DNA of 64,000 nucleotides, taken from NCBI RefSeq assembly GCF_003581425.1, contig NZ_QXTG01000001.1, positions 248,001 through 312,000 on the forward strand, given 5' to 3'. Of this stretch, positions 35,898 to 44,716 are shown in pieces. The DNA comes from Amnibacterium setariae. GTDB taxonomy: Bacteria > Actinomycetota > Actinomycetes > Actinomycetales > Microbacteriaceae. The notes under the pieces are model-generated. The model saw only the letters and a program-made list of their open reading frames with translations. It did not search any database and had not been told where the DNA came from. Numbering within the stretch: the first letter of the stretch is position 1; each line of letters starts with the position of its first letter. Made by a program: the position numbers and the translations under genes.

Positions 35898-37319
35898 ATG
35901 CGCCGCACCCCGCTCTGGCTGGCCGTCCTGGCCGCCGGCGTGCCCATGTTCATGGCCACGCTCGACAACCTCGTCGTCACCACCGCCCTGCCAGCCATCC
36001 ACGCCGACCTCGGGGCGGACATCGAGGGCCTGCAGTGGATCACCAACGCGTACACGCTGGCGTTCGCCTCCCTGATGCTGTTCGCGGTGGGGCTCGGCGA
36101 CCGCTTCGGCCGCCGCCGGGTCTTCGTGCTCGGCATCGGCGTCTTCGCCCTCGCCTCCGCCGCCTGCGCGCTCGCGGGGGACGAGTCGGTGCTCATCGCG
36201 GCGCGGACGGTCCAGGGCGCCGGCGCGGCGCTGACGATGCCGCTCTCGCTCCCGCTCCTCGTCAGCGCGGTGCCCGACCGCCTCCGCGCGGTCGCCATCG
36301 GCATCTGGGGCGGCATCGCCGGGCTCGGCGTCGCCCTCGGCCCGGTCATCGGCGGCGCGGTCGTCGACGGCTGGAGCTGGTCCGGGATCTTCTGGCTCAA
36401 CGTCCCGGTCGCGGTCGTCGCGGTGCCGCTCGCCCTCGTCGCACTGCCCCGCGCCGCCGGCGTCCGGGTGCGCTTCGACGTCGCCGGCGTCGTGCTCGCC
36501 TCGCTCGGCGTCGTCGCCCTGGTATTCGGCATCGTGCGCGGCAACGACGCGGGCTGGGGCAGCGCGGAGGTGCTCGGCGCGCTCGCCCTCGGCGTCGCCG
36601 GGCTGATCGCCTTCGTCGTCCGGGAGTCGCGCGCCGCCGCGCCGCTGCTGCCGCTGCGCCTCTTCCGCGACCGCGGGTTCGCGGTCGCGAACGTCGTCGC
36701 GCTGATCTTCAGCCTCGGCGCGTTCGGCGCGGTCTTCCTCCTGGCCCAGTTCCTGCAGATCGTGCAGGGGCGCACGCCGTTCGAGGCCGGGCTCATGACG
36801 CTGCCGTGGACGGCGATGCCGCTCGTGATCGCGCCGCTCAGCGGCCTGGTCGCGCCGCGGGTCGGCACCCGGCAGCTGATCGTCACCGGCCTCGTGCTGC
36901 TCGCGGCGGGGATCGGCTGGCTCGGCGTCGTGCTCGGCGGCGATCCCTCCTACGGCGTGCAGCTGCCCGGGTACGTCGCCGCCGGCCTGGGCATGGGGCT
37001 GGTCTTCTCGCCGCTGTCGAACGCGGTGCTCGCCGGCGTCGCACCCGCCGACCACGCAAAGGCGAACGGCGCGAACTCGACGCTGCGGGAGATCGGCGTG
37101 GCGCTCGGCATCGCCGTCCTGACGGCCGTGTTCACGGGTGCGGGCGGCACGCTCACCCCCGCCGGGTTCGCGGACGCGGCCCAGCCGGCGGTGCTCGTGG
37201 GCGCGGGCGTCGTCGCGGCGGGCGCGGTGCTCGCCCTGCTGCTCCCCTCCGGCCGGGTGCGCGCCGCTGCGGCCACGCCCGAGGCGCGGCTCGCGGTGGC
37301 GGAGCCGATCGCGGTCTGA
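35898..37319 (+). CDS. EmrB/QacA-type MFS efflux pump (DHA2)
   Basis: 473 residues with 14 predicted helices, drug:H+ antiporter 2 family. The first helix reads MFMATLDNLVVTTALPAI and the DRFGRRRVFVLG motif is motif A; motif C-like GIAGLGVALGPVIGGAVVDGWSW lies around residues 140-165. ATG at 35898 is preceded by GGAAGGA. Regulated by the divergent TetR; the palindrome covers its start. The likely role is export of an antibiotic, bile-salt-like or other lipophilic compound, substrate unknown. Confidence 0.92.
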   Translation: MRRTPLWLAVLAAGVPMFMATLDNLVVTTALPAIHADLGADIEGLQWITNAYTLAFASLMLFAVGLGDRFGRRRVFVLGIGVFALASAACALAGDESVLIAARTVQGAGAALTMPLSLPLLVSAVPDRLRAVAIGIWGGIAGLGVALGPVIGGAVVDGWSWSGIFWLNVPVAVVAVPLALVALPRAAGVRVRFDVAGVVLASLGVVALVFGIVRGNDAGWGSAEVLGALALGVAGLIAFVVRESRAAAPLLPLRLFRDRGFAVANVVALIFSLGAFGAVFLLAQFLQIVQGRTPFEAGLMTLPWTAMPLVIAPLSGLVAPRVGTRQLIVTGLVLLAAGIGWLGVVLGGDPSYGVQLPGYVAAGLGMGLVFSPLSNAVLAGVAPADHAKANGANSTLREIGVALGIAVLTAVFTGAGGTLTPAGFADAAQPAVLVGAGVVAAGAVLALLLPSGRVRAAAATPEARLAVAEPIAV

Positions 37320-37390
37320 CCGCCGCCCCCAGGGGTCTCGTCGGCGCCGCGCGCCGCCGGGGCCCCGCCGTCGTCCGGGAGGATGGCGGG

Positions 37391-38317
37391 ATGACGGGGG
37401 TGCTCGAGGGGTTCGCGGTCATCGCGGTCGTGGTCCTCGTCGGGTACCTGCTCGGCCGGTTCGACGTGCTCGGCTCCGGCGCCCGCCTGGTGCTCAACCG
37501 CTACGTCTTCTTCGTCGCCGCCCCGGCGCTGCTGTTCACGGTGATCGCCACGGCCGACACCGCCGTGCTGTTCTCGCCGATCCTGCTCGTCGCGGCGGTC
37601 TCCGCGCTCGGGGTGGCGCTCGTCTACGTGCTCGTCGCGCGGTTCGTCTGGCACCGGTCGCTCGGGCCGATCACGGTCGGCGCGATGAGCTCCGGCTACG
37701 TCAACGCCAACAACATCGGCCTGCCGGTCGCCGTCTACCTGCTCGGGAACGCGGCGTACACCGCGCCGATCATCCTGCTGCAGCTGATGGTGCTGGCGCC
37801 CACCGGTCTGGTGCTGCTCGACGCGGCGACGCACGAGGGCCGGAGGACCGTGCTCGGCACGGTCCTGACCTCGCTGAAGAACCCGCTGATCATCGCCTCG
37901 GTGCTCGGCACGGTCGTCGCGCTGACCCGGTTCGAGGTGCCGTCGCTCGTGCTCGAGCCGCTGAAGCTGCTCAGCGGCGCCTCCGTCCCGCTCATGCTCA
38001 CGGCGTTCGGGCTGTCGCTCTTCGGCGCCCGGCCGCTCGCGGCGGGGGAGGGGCGCGCCGACGTGCTGCTCGCCTCCGCGCTGAAGTCGATCGGCATGCC
38101 GATCCTCGCGTGGACGGTCGGGTCGTTCGTGTTCCGGATGCCCCCCGAGCAGCTGCACGCGTCCGTGGTGCTCGCCGGCCTGCCGACGGCGCAGAACGTG
38201 CTGAACTTCGCGAGCCGCTACGGCACGGGCACGCCGATCGCCCGCGACGCCGGGCTCATCACCACCGTCGCCGCGGTGCCCGTGCTGCTCGTCGTCTCCC
38301 TCCTGCTCGTGCCCTGA
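37391..38317 (+). CDS. AEC family transporter (auxin efflux carrier-like)
   Basis: 308 residues, about ten hydrophobic segments. The two half-repeats with conserved VNANNIGLPVAVYLLGN (about 102-118) and GLPTAQNVLNFASRYGTG (about 265-282) are typical of the AEC (PIN-like) family, which transports carboxylic acids in bacteria. ATG 37391 has GGATGGCGGG upstream. It stands 71 nt after the efflux pump gene and might be read through, but there is no operon evidence. Confidence 0.85.
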   Translation: MTGVLEGFAVIAVVVLVGYLLGRFDVLGSGARLVLNRYVFFVAAPALLFTVIATADTAVLFSPILLVAAVSALGVALVYVLVARFVWHRSLGPITVGAMSSGYVNANNIGLPVAVYLLGNAAYTAPIILLQLMVLAPTGLVLLDAATHEGRRTVLGTVLTSLKNPLIIASVLGTVVALTRFEVPSLVLEPLKLLSGASVPLMLTAFGLSLFGARPLAAGEGRADVLLASALKSIGMPILAWTVGSFVFRMPPEQLHASVVLAGLPTAQNVLNFASRYGTGTPIARDAGLITTVAAVPVLLVVSLLLVP

Positions 38318-38424
38318 CCATCGGCGATGCGTGAACCCCCTCGACTTGGAAGTTCACTGAGCGGCCACTGAGACGGCATACCCTGACGCTCCGGCCGGTT
38401 CCCGGTCGAAGGAGGGAGATCCCC

Positions 38425-39426
38425 ATGACCGCCATCGACGTGCCCGCCGTCACCCCCGCACCGCTGCCCGTCCTCACCGCCGACACCCTGGTGCCCGCGG
38501 AGCAGCCCACGCTCTACTTCCTCGGCGTCTCCACCGGCTCCTCGTCGATCCAGCGGGTCTTCCCCGCCTGGGCCGCGGAGCTCGGGCTCGACGACGCCGT
38601 GCTGCGGGGCATCGACCTGCCGGTCGGCGCGCCGGCCGAGCACACGCGCCGCATCGTCGAGTTCCTGCGCCAGGACGCCCTCGGCGTCGGGATGCAGATC
38701 ACGAGCCACAAGATCAGCGTCGGCACCGCCGCGCGCGACCTGTTCGCGCAGCTCCGCCCGCTCGCCACGCTCATGGGCGAGGTGAGCTGCGTCACGAAGG
38801 GGCCGGACGGCCTGCACGGCTTCGCGAAGGACCCGGTCGCAGGCGCGCTGGCGCTCGACGCGATCGTGCCCCCGGGCGCGTGGGCCGAGCGGCGCGCGAA
38901 CGCCGTCGTGCTCGGTGCCGGCGGTGCGGGGACGGCCCTCACCTGGTGCCTGGTTCGCCAGGAGCGGGGCGAGGACCGGCCCGCGACCCTGGTCGTGACC
39001 GACCGCAGCCGGGAGCGCCTCGACCACCTCGCGTCCATCGCCCGGCAGGTCGGTCCCGACGTGCCGCTCGAGCTCGTCCAGGTGGGCTCGACCGACGACA
39101 CGGACGCCGTGCTCGCCGCCCAGCCGGCGGGCTCGCTCGTCGTCAACGCGACCGGGCTCGGCAAGGACCTGCCCGGCTCGCCGATCGGCGAGGACGCGCT
39201 GCTGCCCGAGGGCGCCACCGCGTGGGACCTCAACTACCGCGGCGACCTCCGCTTCCTCGACACCGCGCTGCGGCAGGCGGGGGAGCGGTCGATCCGCGTG
39301 GAGGACGGCTGGACCTACTTCGTGCACGGCTGGCTGCAGGCCGTCAAGGAGGTCTTCCAGGTCGACGTCCCGACCTCCGGCCCGGCGTTCGACCGCCTCA
39401 GCGACATCGCCCGCAGCGTCCGCTGA
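38425..39426 (+). CDS. Shikimate dehydrogenase-like protein
   Basis: 333 residues. The N-terminal catalytic domain has GVGMQITSHKISVG (about 90-103), containing the lysine seen in shikimate dehydrogenases, and LHGFAKDPVAGALA with the conserved aspartate. The Rossmann domain reads NAVVLGAGGAGTALTWCLV (about 157-175). It is longer than canonical AroE (about 270-290 residues), and the TSHK replaces the usual TxPHK, so it may act on quinate or another hydroxycyclohexane. ATG 38425 has GAAGGAGGG upstream. A hairpin follows its stop. Confidence 0.75.
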   Translation: MTAIDVPAVTPAPLPVLTADTLVPAEQPTLYFLGVSTGSSSIQRVFPAWAAELGLDDAVLRGIDLPVGAPAEHTRRIVEFLRQDALGVGMQITSHKISVGTAARDLFAQLRPLATLMGEVSCVTKGPDGLHGFAKDPVAGALALDAIVPPGAWAERRANAVVLGAGGAGTALTWCLVRQERGEDRPATLVVTDRSRERLDHLASIARQVGPDVPLELVQVGSTDDTDAVLAAQPAGSLVVNATGLGKDLPGSPIGEDALLPEGATAWDLNYRGDLRFLDTALRQAGERSIRVEDGWTYFVHGWLQAVKEVFQVDVPTSGPAFDRLSDIARSVR

Positions 39427-39435
39427 CCCGGCCTG

Positions 39436-39469
39436 CCGCAGGTGGTCCGGTCGACCGGATCACCTGCGG
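39436..39469. terminator. Hairpin between convergent genes
   Basis: 15-bp stem (CCGCAGGTGGTCCGG against CCGGATCACCTGCGG, one mismatch) with a TCGA loop, between the shikimate dehydrogenase-like gene and the phosphatase gene. Confidence 0.65.
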
Positions 39470-39476
39470 ATCGCGA

Positions 39477-39989
39477 TCAGTCGCGGAGCCGTGCGCGCAC
39501 GTGGTCGACGATCGCGTCCGCGGCGGCCTCGACCTGCTCGAGCGTCGCCAGGAAGTCGTCGTGGCCGCCGTACCAGGGGTCCTCGACGTCGAGCGCGGAC
39601 TCGTCGACCGCGTCGAGCGACGGCGCGGCCGGGTCGAAGGAGCGCCACATCCGCACCTTCCCGGCGTCCGCGTCGGTGGGCGCCTGGGTGCGCAGCCGCC
39701 GGGCGTGCTGCGCCGTCATCGGCAGCAGCAGGTCGCGCTCGGCGATGTCGCGGGCGGAGACCTGGTGCGCGGTGCGCCGCGGGACCGGGTAGCCCGCCTC
39801 CCGCAGCACCTGGGCCGCACGCGGGTCGATCGGGTTGCCGAGCTCCTCGGAGGAGATCCCGCCGGAGTCGACGACGACGCGGTCGCCCAGCCCGGCGGCC
39901 TCGAAGCGGTCGCGCAGCACGACCTCGGCCATCGGCGACCGGCAGATGTTGCCGGTGCAGACCGTCATCACGCGGTACGGCTCGGCCAC
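39477..39989 (-). CDS. Low molecular weight protein-tyrosine phosphatase
   Basis: 170 residues. The P-loop CTGNICRSPM begins at C11 and carries R17 of the CX5R signature. The general-acid aspartate lies in EDPWYGG (about 130). Bacterial relatives act on exopolysaccharide kinases or on arsenate; the absence of capsule genes leaves the role open. The GTG start at 39989 lies two bases downstream of the stop of the exonuclease III gene. Confidence 0.88.
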   Translation of the reverse strand: MAEPYRVMTVCTGNICRSPMAEVVLRDRFEAAGLGDRVVVDSGGISSEELGNPIDPRAAQVLREAGYPVPRRTAHQVSARDIAERDLLLPMTAQHARRLRTQAPTDADAGKVRMWRSFDPAAPSLDAVDESALDVEDPWYGGHDDFLATLEQVEAAADAIVDHVRARLRD

Positions 39990-39991
39990 GG

Positions 39992-40831
39992 TCAGAAGAT
40001 CATCGGGCGGTCGTCGTCGAGCGGCGAGTCCGCGTCGAGGTCCACGACCACCGGCACGTGGTCGCTGGGGGCGTCGCCCTTGCGCTCGTCGCGCTCGATC
40101 GAGGCGCCCGTGACGAGCTCCTGGAACGCCGGCGACCCGAGCACGAAGTCGATGCGCATGCCCTCGTTGCGCGGGAAGCGCAGCTGCTTGTAGTCCCAGT
40201 ACGTGTACCCGGTGGGCACGAGCGGCCGGACGACGTCGGCGAGGCCGAGCTCCTCGAAGTGCCGGAACGCGGCGCGCTCCGGCGGCGAGACGTGCGTCGC
40301 GCCCTCGAACACCGCGGTGTCCCAGACGTCGGCATCGAGCGGCGCGATGTTCCAGTCGCCCGTCATCGCGAGGGGCTCGCCCTCGTGCTCGGCGAGCCAG
40401 CCCCGGGCGACGTCGGCGAGACGCGCGAGCCACTCGAGCTTGTACGGGTAGTGCGGGTTGTCGAGGTCGCGGCCGTTCGGCACGTAGAGGCTCCAGAGCC
40501 GCACGCCGTCGCCCACCGTGACCGCCATGGCCCGCGCCTCGAGCGGCAGCGAGCCGTCGGGCAGCGGCTTGCCGAACCCGGGCATGCCGGGGAAGTCGAG
40601 CTCGACGTCGGTCAGGCCGATCCGGCTCGCGAAGGCGACGCCGTTCCACTGGGAGAGGCCGTGCGTGGCGACCTCGTACCCCGCCTCCTCGAACGCCTCG
40701 TGGGGGAACTGCACGTCGCGGCACTTGATCTCCTGCATCGCGAGCACGTCGACGTCGGCGCGCTGCAGCCAGTCCGTGACGCGGCCGACGCGGGCCCGGA
40801 TCGAGTTGACGTTCCAGGTGGCGATCCGCAC
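39992..40831 (-). CDS. xthA: Exodeoxyribonuclease III
   Basis: 279-residue AP endonuclease/3'-5' exonuclease of the ExoIII family, which repairs abasic sites. Motifs: IATWNVNSIRAR (N-terminal), DVLAMQEIKCRD with the metal glutamate, SLYVPNGRDLDNPHYPYK, MTGDWNIAPLDADVWD with the catalytic Asp-Asn pair, and the C-terminal SDHVPVVVD with the Asp-His. Full family length. The GTG start directly precedes RIATWNVN; the alternative upstream TTG would add four residues. The phosphatase gene follows two bases after its stop. Confidence 0.9.
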   Translation of the reverse strand: MRIATWNVNSIRARVGRVTDWLQRADVDVLAMQEIKCRDVQFPHEAFEEAGYEVATHGLSQWNGVAFASRIGLTDVELDFPGMPGFGKPLPDGSLPLEARAMAVTVGDGVRLWSLYVPNGRDLDNPHYPYKLEWLARLADVARGWLAEHEGEPLAMTGDWNIAPLDADVWDTAVFEGATHVSPPERAAFRHFEELGLADVVRPLVPTGYTYWDYKQLRFPRNEGMRIDFVLGSPAFQELVTGASIERDERKGDAPSDHVPVVVDLDADSPLDDDRPMIF

Positions 40832-40886
40832 GGGATGCAACGCTACCCACCGAGCCGGGGAGGTCGGCTGCGGGAGGGGCGGGCGG

Positions 40887-41738
40887 ATGAGCGTGCAGCA
40901 CGAGGCGGTCCGGGCGTTCCTCGCCGTCGCCGGCCGGGGGAGGACCTGGCGGTCCGGGGAGGCGCTCGACCGCGCGATCGCGCGACGGCGCCCGTGGCCC
41001 GCGCGGCCCCCGCGACCCGTGCAGGGGGTCGACGTCGCGCTCCGGCAGGAGGGCGACTGGCCGCTCGTCCGGCTCGTGCCCCGCGGGGCGACCGCCTCCA
41101 CCGGCACGGTCCTCGCGCTCCACGGCGGCGGCTACGTCTTCGGTCCGGAGGCGCAGCACTGGACCTTCTGGCGGGCGCTCGCCGCCGCGAGCGGCCGCAC
41201 CCTGGTCGCTCCGCTCTTCCGCCCCGCCCCCGAGGGCGCCGCGGCCGACACGGTGCCCCGGGTCGCCGCCATCGCCCGCGGGCTCGCCGCCGAGGGGCCG
41301 CTCGCGCTCCTCGGCGACTCCGCGGGCGGCGGCATCGCGCTCGCGGCCGCGCAGCTCCTCGCGGAGGAGGGGCTCCGGCCCCCGCTCCTGCTCAGCGCGC
41401 CCTGGCTCGACGGATCGATGACCGAGCCGTGGCGCATGGAGCGCGATCCGTGGCTCGCCGCCCCCGGGCTGCGCCGCGCCGCGGAGCACTACCGGGGCGA
41501 CCTGCCGATCGACCACCCCTTCGTCAGCCCGCTGCTCGGCGACCTCGCCGGCCTCGGGCCGATCACCGTCGCGAGCGGCACCCGGGACGTGCTGCATCGC
41601 GACGCCCTCCGCCTCGAGGAGCGCTGCCCGGACCCCGTCCGCCTGCTGGTCGGCAGGGGCCTGCTGCACAACTGGCCGCTGCTGCCGATCCCCGAGGCGC
41701 GGGCGGCGCGGCGCGCGTTCGTCGACGCCCTCCGCTGA
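40887..41738 (+). CDS. Alpha/beta hydrolase (hormone-sensitive-lipase-like)
   Basis: 283 residues. The oxyanion motif HGGGYVFG (about 80) and the nucleophile elbow GDSAGGGIALAAAQ (about 147) place it in the HSL family of esterases; the histidine of the triad is probably in GLLHNWPLLP near residue 260. No signal peptide. The first 40 residues are arginine rich. Divergent from xthA; a MSVQHEAVRAF start at ATG 40887 has GGAGGGGC upstream. Substrate is not predicted. Confidence 0.85.
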   Translation: MSVQHEAVRAFLAVAGRGRTWRSGEALDRAIARRRPWPARPPRPVQGVDVALRQEGDWPLVRLVPRGATASTGTVLALHGGGYVFGPEAQHWTFWRALAAASGRTLVAPLFRPAPEGAAADTVPRVAAIARGLAAEGPLALLGDSAGGGIALAAAQLLAEEGLRPPLLLSAPWLDGSMTEPWRMERDPWLAAPGLRRAAEHYRGDLPIDHPFVSPLLGDLAGLGPITVASGTRDVLHRDALRLEERCPDPVRLLVGRGLLHNWPLLPIPEARAARRAFVDALR

Positions 41739-41780
41739 GCCGCCCGGCCTCCGAGCGCCCGACGCCGGAGCGGCCCTCGA

Positions 41781-41786
41781 TACGAT
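41781..41786 (+). promoter_or_regulatory. -10 box of a leaderless pyrE promoter (TACGAT)
   Basis: TACGAT ends 8 nt before the pyrE GTG with no ribosome binding site between. Confidence 0.5.
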
Positions 41787-41794
41787 CGGGGACC

Positions 41795-42343
41795 GTGCCC
41801 AGCGCCCGCGATCAGCTGATCGACCACATCAAGGCCGACGCCGTGTTCCACGGCGACTTCACCCTCACCTCCGGCAAGAAGGCCTCCTTCTACGTCGACC
41901 TGCGCAAGGTGAGCCTCGACCACCGGGTCGCACCCCTCATCGGGCAGGTGATGCTCGATCTGATCGCGGACGTGCCGGACGTCGACGCCGTCGGCGGCCT
42001 CACCATGGGCGCCGACCCGATCGCGACGGCGATCCTGCACCAGGGCGCCGCACGCGGTGCCGCGATCGACGCGTTCGTCGTGCGCAAGGAGCCGAAGGAC
42101 CACGGCCGCGGCCGCCAGGTCGAGGGCCCCGAGGTCGCGGGCAAGCGCGTGATCGTGGTCGAGGACACCTCCACCACGGGCGGCTCGCCGCTGAAGGCCG
42201 CGGCCGCGCTCGAGAAGGCCGGCGCGCGGATCGTCGGCGTCGCGGTCGTCGTCGACCGGAGCACGGGCGCGCGCGAGGTCATCGAGGCCGCGGGATACCC
42301 GTACCTGGCGGCGCTCGACCTCGCCGACCTCGGCCTCGCGTGA
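41795..42343 (+). CDS. pyrE: Orotate phosphoribosyltransferase
   Basis: 182 residues, makes orotidine 5'-phosphate from orotate and PRPP in pyrimidine synthesis. The PRPP-binding motif reads VIVVEDTSTTGGSPL (about 117-131), and the N-terminal GDFTLTSGKKASFYVD and VRKEPKDHGRGRQVEG (about 90-105) segments are typical. GTG start 8 nt after a TACGAT box. The asparaginase gene follows after 16 nt, so the two may be cotranscribed. Confidence 0.93.
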   Translation: MPSARDQLIDHIKADAVFHGDFTLTSGKKASFYVDLRKVSLDHRVAPLIGQVMLDLIADVPDVDAVGGLTMGADPIATAILHQGAARGAAIDAFVVRKEPKDHGRGRQVEGPEVAGKRVIVVEDTSTTGGSPLKAAAALEKAGARIVGVAVVVDRSTGAREVIEAAGYPYLAALDLADLGLA

Positions 42344-42359
42344 TCGCGCGGCCCGCGTC

Positions 42360-43313
42360 GTGAGGCCGCTCGACGCCGCCGGCGCCGTCCCGCTGGCGGT
42401 CGTGGAGCGGAGCGGGTTCCCGGAGTCGCAGCACGTCGGCGCCGCCGTCGTGGTCGGCCCGGACGGCGCGCAGCGCACGGCGCTCGGCGACGTCGAGGCG
42501 CTCGTCTACCCGCGCAGCGCGCTGAAGCCGTTCCAGACCGTCGCCGCGCTGCGCGCCGGGGTCGAGCTCGACCCGCAGGGGCTCGTCATCGCGACCTCCA
42601 GCCACGTCGGGAGCCCGCGGCACGTCGAGGCCGTCCGGGCGCTGCTCGCGGCGGTCGGCGCAGCGGAGGGCGACCTCCGGACGCCCGAGGCGTGGCCGTC
42701 GTCGCGGCGCGCGACCGAGGACCTGGTCCGCGCCGGCCTCGGGCCGAGCCGGATCGCCATGAACTGCTCGGGCAACCACGCCGGGATGATCGGCGCGGCG
42801 ATCGCGCTCGGCGTCCCGGTCGCGACGTACCTCGACCCGGCGAACGCGGTGCACGGACTCGCGGCCGCCGTGATCGAGGAGCACACCGGCGCCGAGCCCG
42901 TCCGGCCCGGGACGGACGGCTGCGGCGGCCCCGTCTGGGCCGTGCCGCTCCGCGCGCTCGCCCGCGGCTACGCGACCCTCTTCGCCGCGCAGCCCGCGCT
43001 CGCGGCCGCGATCCGCGCGGAGCCCGTCCTCATCGAGGGGGAGGGCACCGCGACCACGCGTGCGGTCGCCGGGCTGGGCGTCGTCGCGAAGTCCGGGGCG
43101 GAGGGCGTCTGGTGCGCCGTCGCGCCGGACGGCACCGCGGTCGCGGTCAAGGTGCTGGACGGCGCCCATCGCGCGGCTGCCGCGGTCGCGGTCGCGCTGC
43201 TCGCCGGAGCCGGCGCCATCGACGGCGGGGCGGCCGACCGCTTCCTGGCCGATCCGGCGCTCGCGATCACGGGCGGCGGGGCCGAGGTCGGCCGGGTCCG
43301 CGTCCTGGTCTGA
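42360..43313 (+). CDS. L-asparaginase II
   Basis: 317 residues of the asparaginase II family (Rhizobium etli AnsA type, unrelated in fold to E. coli AnsB). Conserved stretches: AVVERSGFPESQHVG, YPRSALKPFQTVAA, CSGNHAGM (about residue 138) and GTDGCGGPVWAVPL (about 182-195). Converts asparagine to aspartate and ammonia. GTG start with little ribosome-binding sequence; 16 nt after pyrE. Confidence 0.9.
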   Translation: MRPLDAAGAVPLAVVERSGFPESQHVGAAVVVGPDGAQRTALGDVEALVYPRSALKPFQTVAALRAGVELDPQGLVIATSSHVGSPRHVEAVRALLAAVGAAEGDLRTPEAWPSSRRATEDLVRAGLGPSRIAMNCSGNHAGMIGAAIALGVPVATYLDPANAVHGLAAAVIEEHTGAEPVRPGTDGCGGPVWAVPLRALARGYATLFAAQPALAAAIRAEPVLIEGEGTATTRAVAGLGVVAKSGAEGVWCAVAPDGTAVAVKVLDGAHRAAAAVAVALLAGAGAIDGGAADRFLADPALAITGGGAEVGRVRVLV

Positions 43314-43322
43314 CCCGGGCTC

Positions 43323-43751
43323 CTACTTCGTAATCGTTCCGTGCGAGTCGACGCGGAACGCGCTGCGCCGGTACTCCGCGAGTATGTCGGCGCGCTTCCG
43401 CTCCGCCTGCATGCGAATGATGCGCGGGCTCGTCGTGTCAGGTTCCGGCTCACGGTGGCCGAGCTTGTGGTCGATCTGAGCCGCCCTCAAGGGTTCGAAC
43501 TTCTCCCACAGCCACGCTGCTGCGCCGGCGACCTCGAGGAGAAGGAATGCCGCGCCTGCAAGCACCCAGAGGCCGGCTTCCCGGACGTGGACGATGCTGT
43601 AGACGCTCGCGGCGTTGAGGAACACCACGAGGAACGCAGCCCACCACCAGTTCCGTGCTTCCTCGAGGGAGCGGACGCCGTACTTGCGCTCGTATGCACG
43701 CGAGTTCGCACGCCCCTGACGCCAAGCGGCGTGGAAGATGTCGTCGATCAC
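43323..43751 (-). CDS. Small two-helix membrane protein, atypical composition
   Basis: 142 residues with two central hydrophobic segments (about 37-53 and 60-82) and polar, charged N- and C-terminal parts (the last 50 residues are arginine/glutamate rich). No family recognised. The DNA has noticeably more A/T at third positions than its neighbours, with AT-richer runs such as TACTTCGTAATCG, which points to later acquisition or a different origin. It lies between asparaginase and the HAD phosphatase, convergent with the former. The 3' end contains no clear hairpin. Confidence 0.65.
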   Translation of the reverse strand: MIDDIFHAAWRQGRANSRAYERKYGVRSLEEARNWWWAAFLVVFLNAASVYSIVHVREAGLWVLAGAAFLLLEVAGAAAWLWEKFEPLRAAQIDHKLGHREPEPDTTSPRIIRMQAERKRADILAEYRRSAFRVDSHGTITK

Positions 43752-43857
43752 CAGGCGGGTTCTCTCTGCTGCTGCTCGGGCAGCTTCCTGCGATTCTGCT
43801 CCTGCCGGGTCGACCGGCGCCGCTCGGCGCGGCCACGGTTTTCGTTCTACAAGCGGG

Positions 43858-44667
43858 CTAGGCCTCCGGGCCCTCCGACAGCACGGGGTCCGGGTCGAGC
43901 AGGTCGGCGACGGAGTCGAGCACCTCGTCCGGCCGGAACGGGTAGCGCTCGATCTCGGCGCGGTCGCTGATGCCGGTCATGACGAGCACCGTGTGCAGCC
44001 CCGCCTCGATGCCCGCGACCACGTCCGTGTCCATGCGGTCGCCGATCATGCCGGTGTTCTCGCTGTGGGCGCCGATGCGGTTCATCGCGGAGCGGAACAT
44101 CATCGGGTTCGGCTTGCCGACGACGTACGGGGTCCTGCCGGTCGCGCGCTCGATCAGCGCGGCGACGGCGCCCGTCGCCGGCAGCGGTCCCTCGTTCGAC
44201 GGGCCGGTCGCGTCCGGGTTCGTGACGATGAAGCGGGCGCCGGCGCCAATCAGCCGGATCGCCTTCGTGATCGCCTCGAACGAGTAGTTCCGCGTCTCGC
44301 CGACCACCACGTAGTCCGGCGCGGTGTCCGTGAGGATGTAGCCCGCCTCGTGCAGCGCGGTCGTGAGCCCGGCCTCGCCGATCACGTACGCGCTGCCGCC
44401 CGGGATCTGGGAGGCGAGGAAGTCCGCCGTCGCGAGCGCGGAGGTCCAGATCGACTCCTCCGGCACCGACAGCCCGGAGGCGCGCAGCCGGGCGGCGAGG
44501 TCGCGCGGCGTGAAGATCGAGTTGTTCGTGAGCACCAGGAACGGCTTGCGCTGGTCCGTCCACTGCTGGATCAGCTCCGCGGCACCGCGGATCGCCTGGT
44601 TCTCATGGACGAGCACGCCGTCCATGTCGGTCAACCAGCAGTCGATGTCCGCCCGAGTCCCCGCCAC
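43858..44667 (-). CDS. HAD-IIA phosphatase (NagD-like)
   Basis: 269 residues. HAD motif I is CWLTDMDGVLVHE (about 10-22), motif II LVLTNNS (about 44-50), and motif III/IV GKPNPMMF and MIGDRMDTDVVAG near the C-terminus, with a cap domain between. NagD-type enzymes dephosphorylate sugar or nucleotide phosphates. The start is a GTG that follows a TAGCCT box by 6 nt, so leaderless translation is likely. The downstream neighbours are unrelated. Confidence 0.9.
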   Translation of the reverse strand: MAGTRADIDCWLTDMDGVLVHENQAIRGAAELIQQWTDQRKPFLVLTNNSIFTPRDLAARLRASGLSVPEESIWTSALATADFLASQIPGGSAYVIGEAGLTTALHEAGYILTDTAPDYVVVGETRNYSFEAITKAIRLIGAGARFIVTNPDATGPSNEGPLPATGAVAALIERATGRTPYVVGKPNPMMFRSAMNRIGAHSENTGMIGDRMDTDVVAGIEAGLHTVLVMTGISDRAEIERYPFRPDEVLDSVADLLDPDPVLSEGPEA

Positions 44668-44673
44668 GCGCCG

Positions 44674-44679
44674 AGGCTA
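44674..44679 (-). promoter_or_regulatory. -10 box of a leaderless promoter (TAGCCT)
   Basis: On the minus strand TAGCCT ends 6 nt before the HAD phosphatase GTG. Confidence 0.45.
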
Positions 44680-44716
44680 TCGGCCGCGCTCCGCGGCGCG
44701 CAGGCCCCGGGAGGGG

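Noticed and set aside
43655-43861. 68-residue plus-strand frame in the tail after the odd membrane gene
   Set aside because: No ribosome binding site, overlaps the real gene on the other strand, low-complexity translation.
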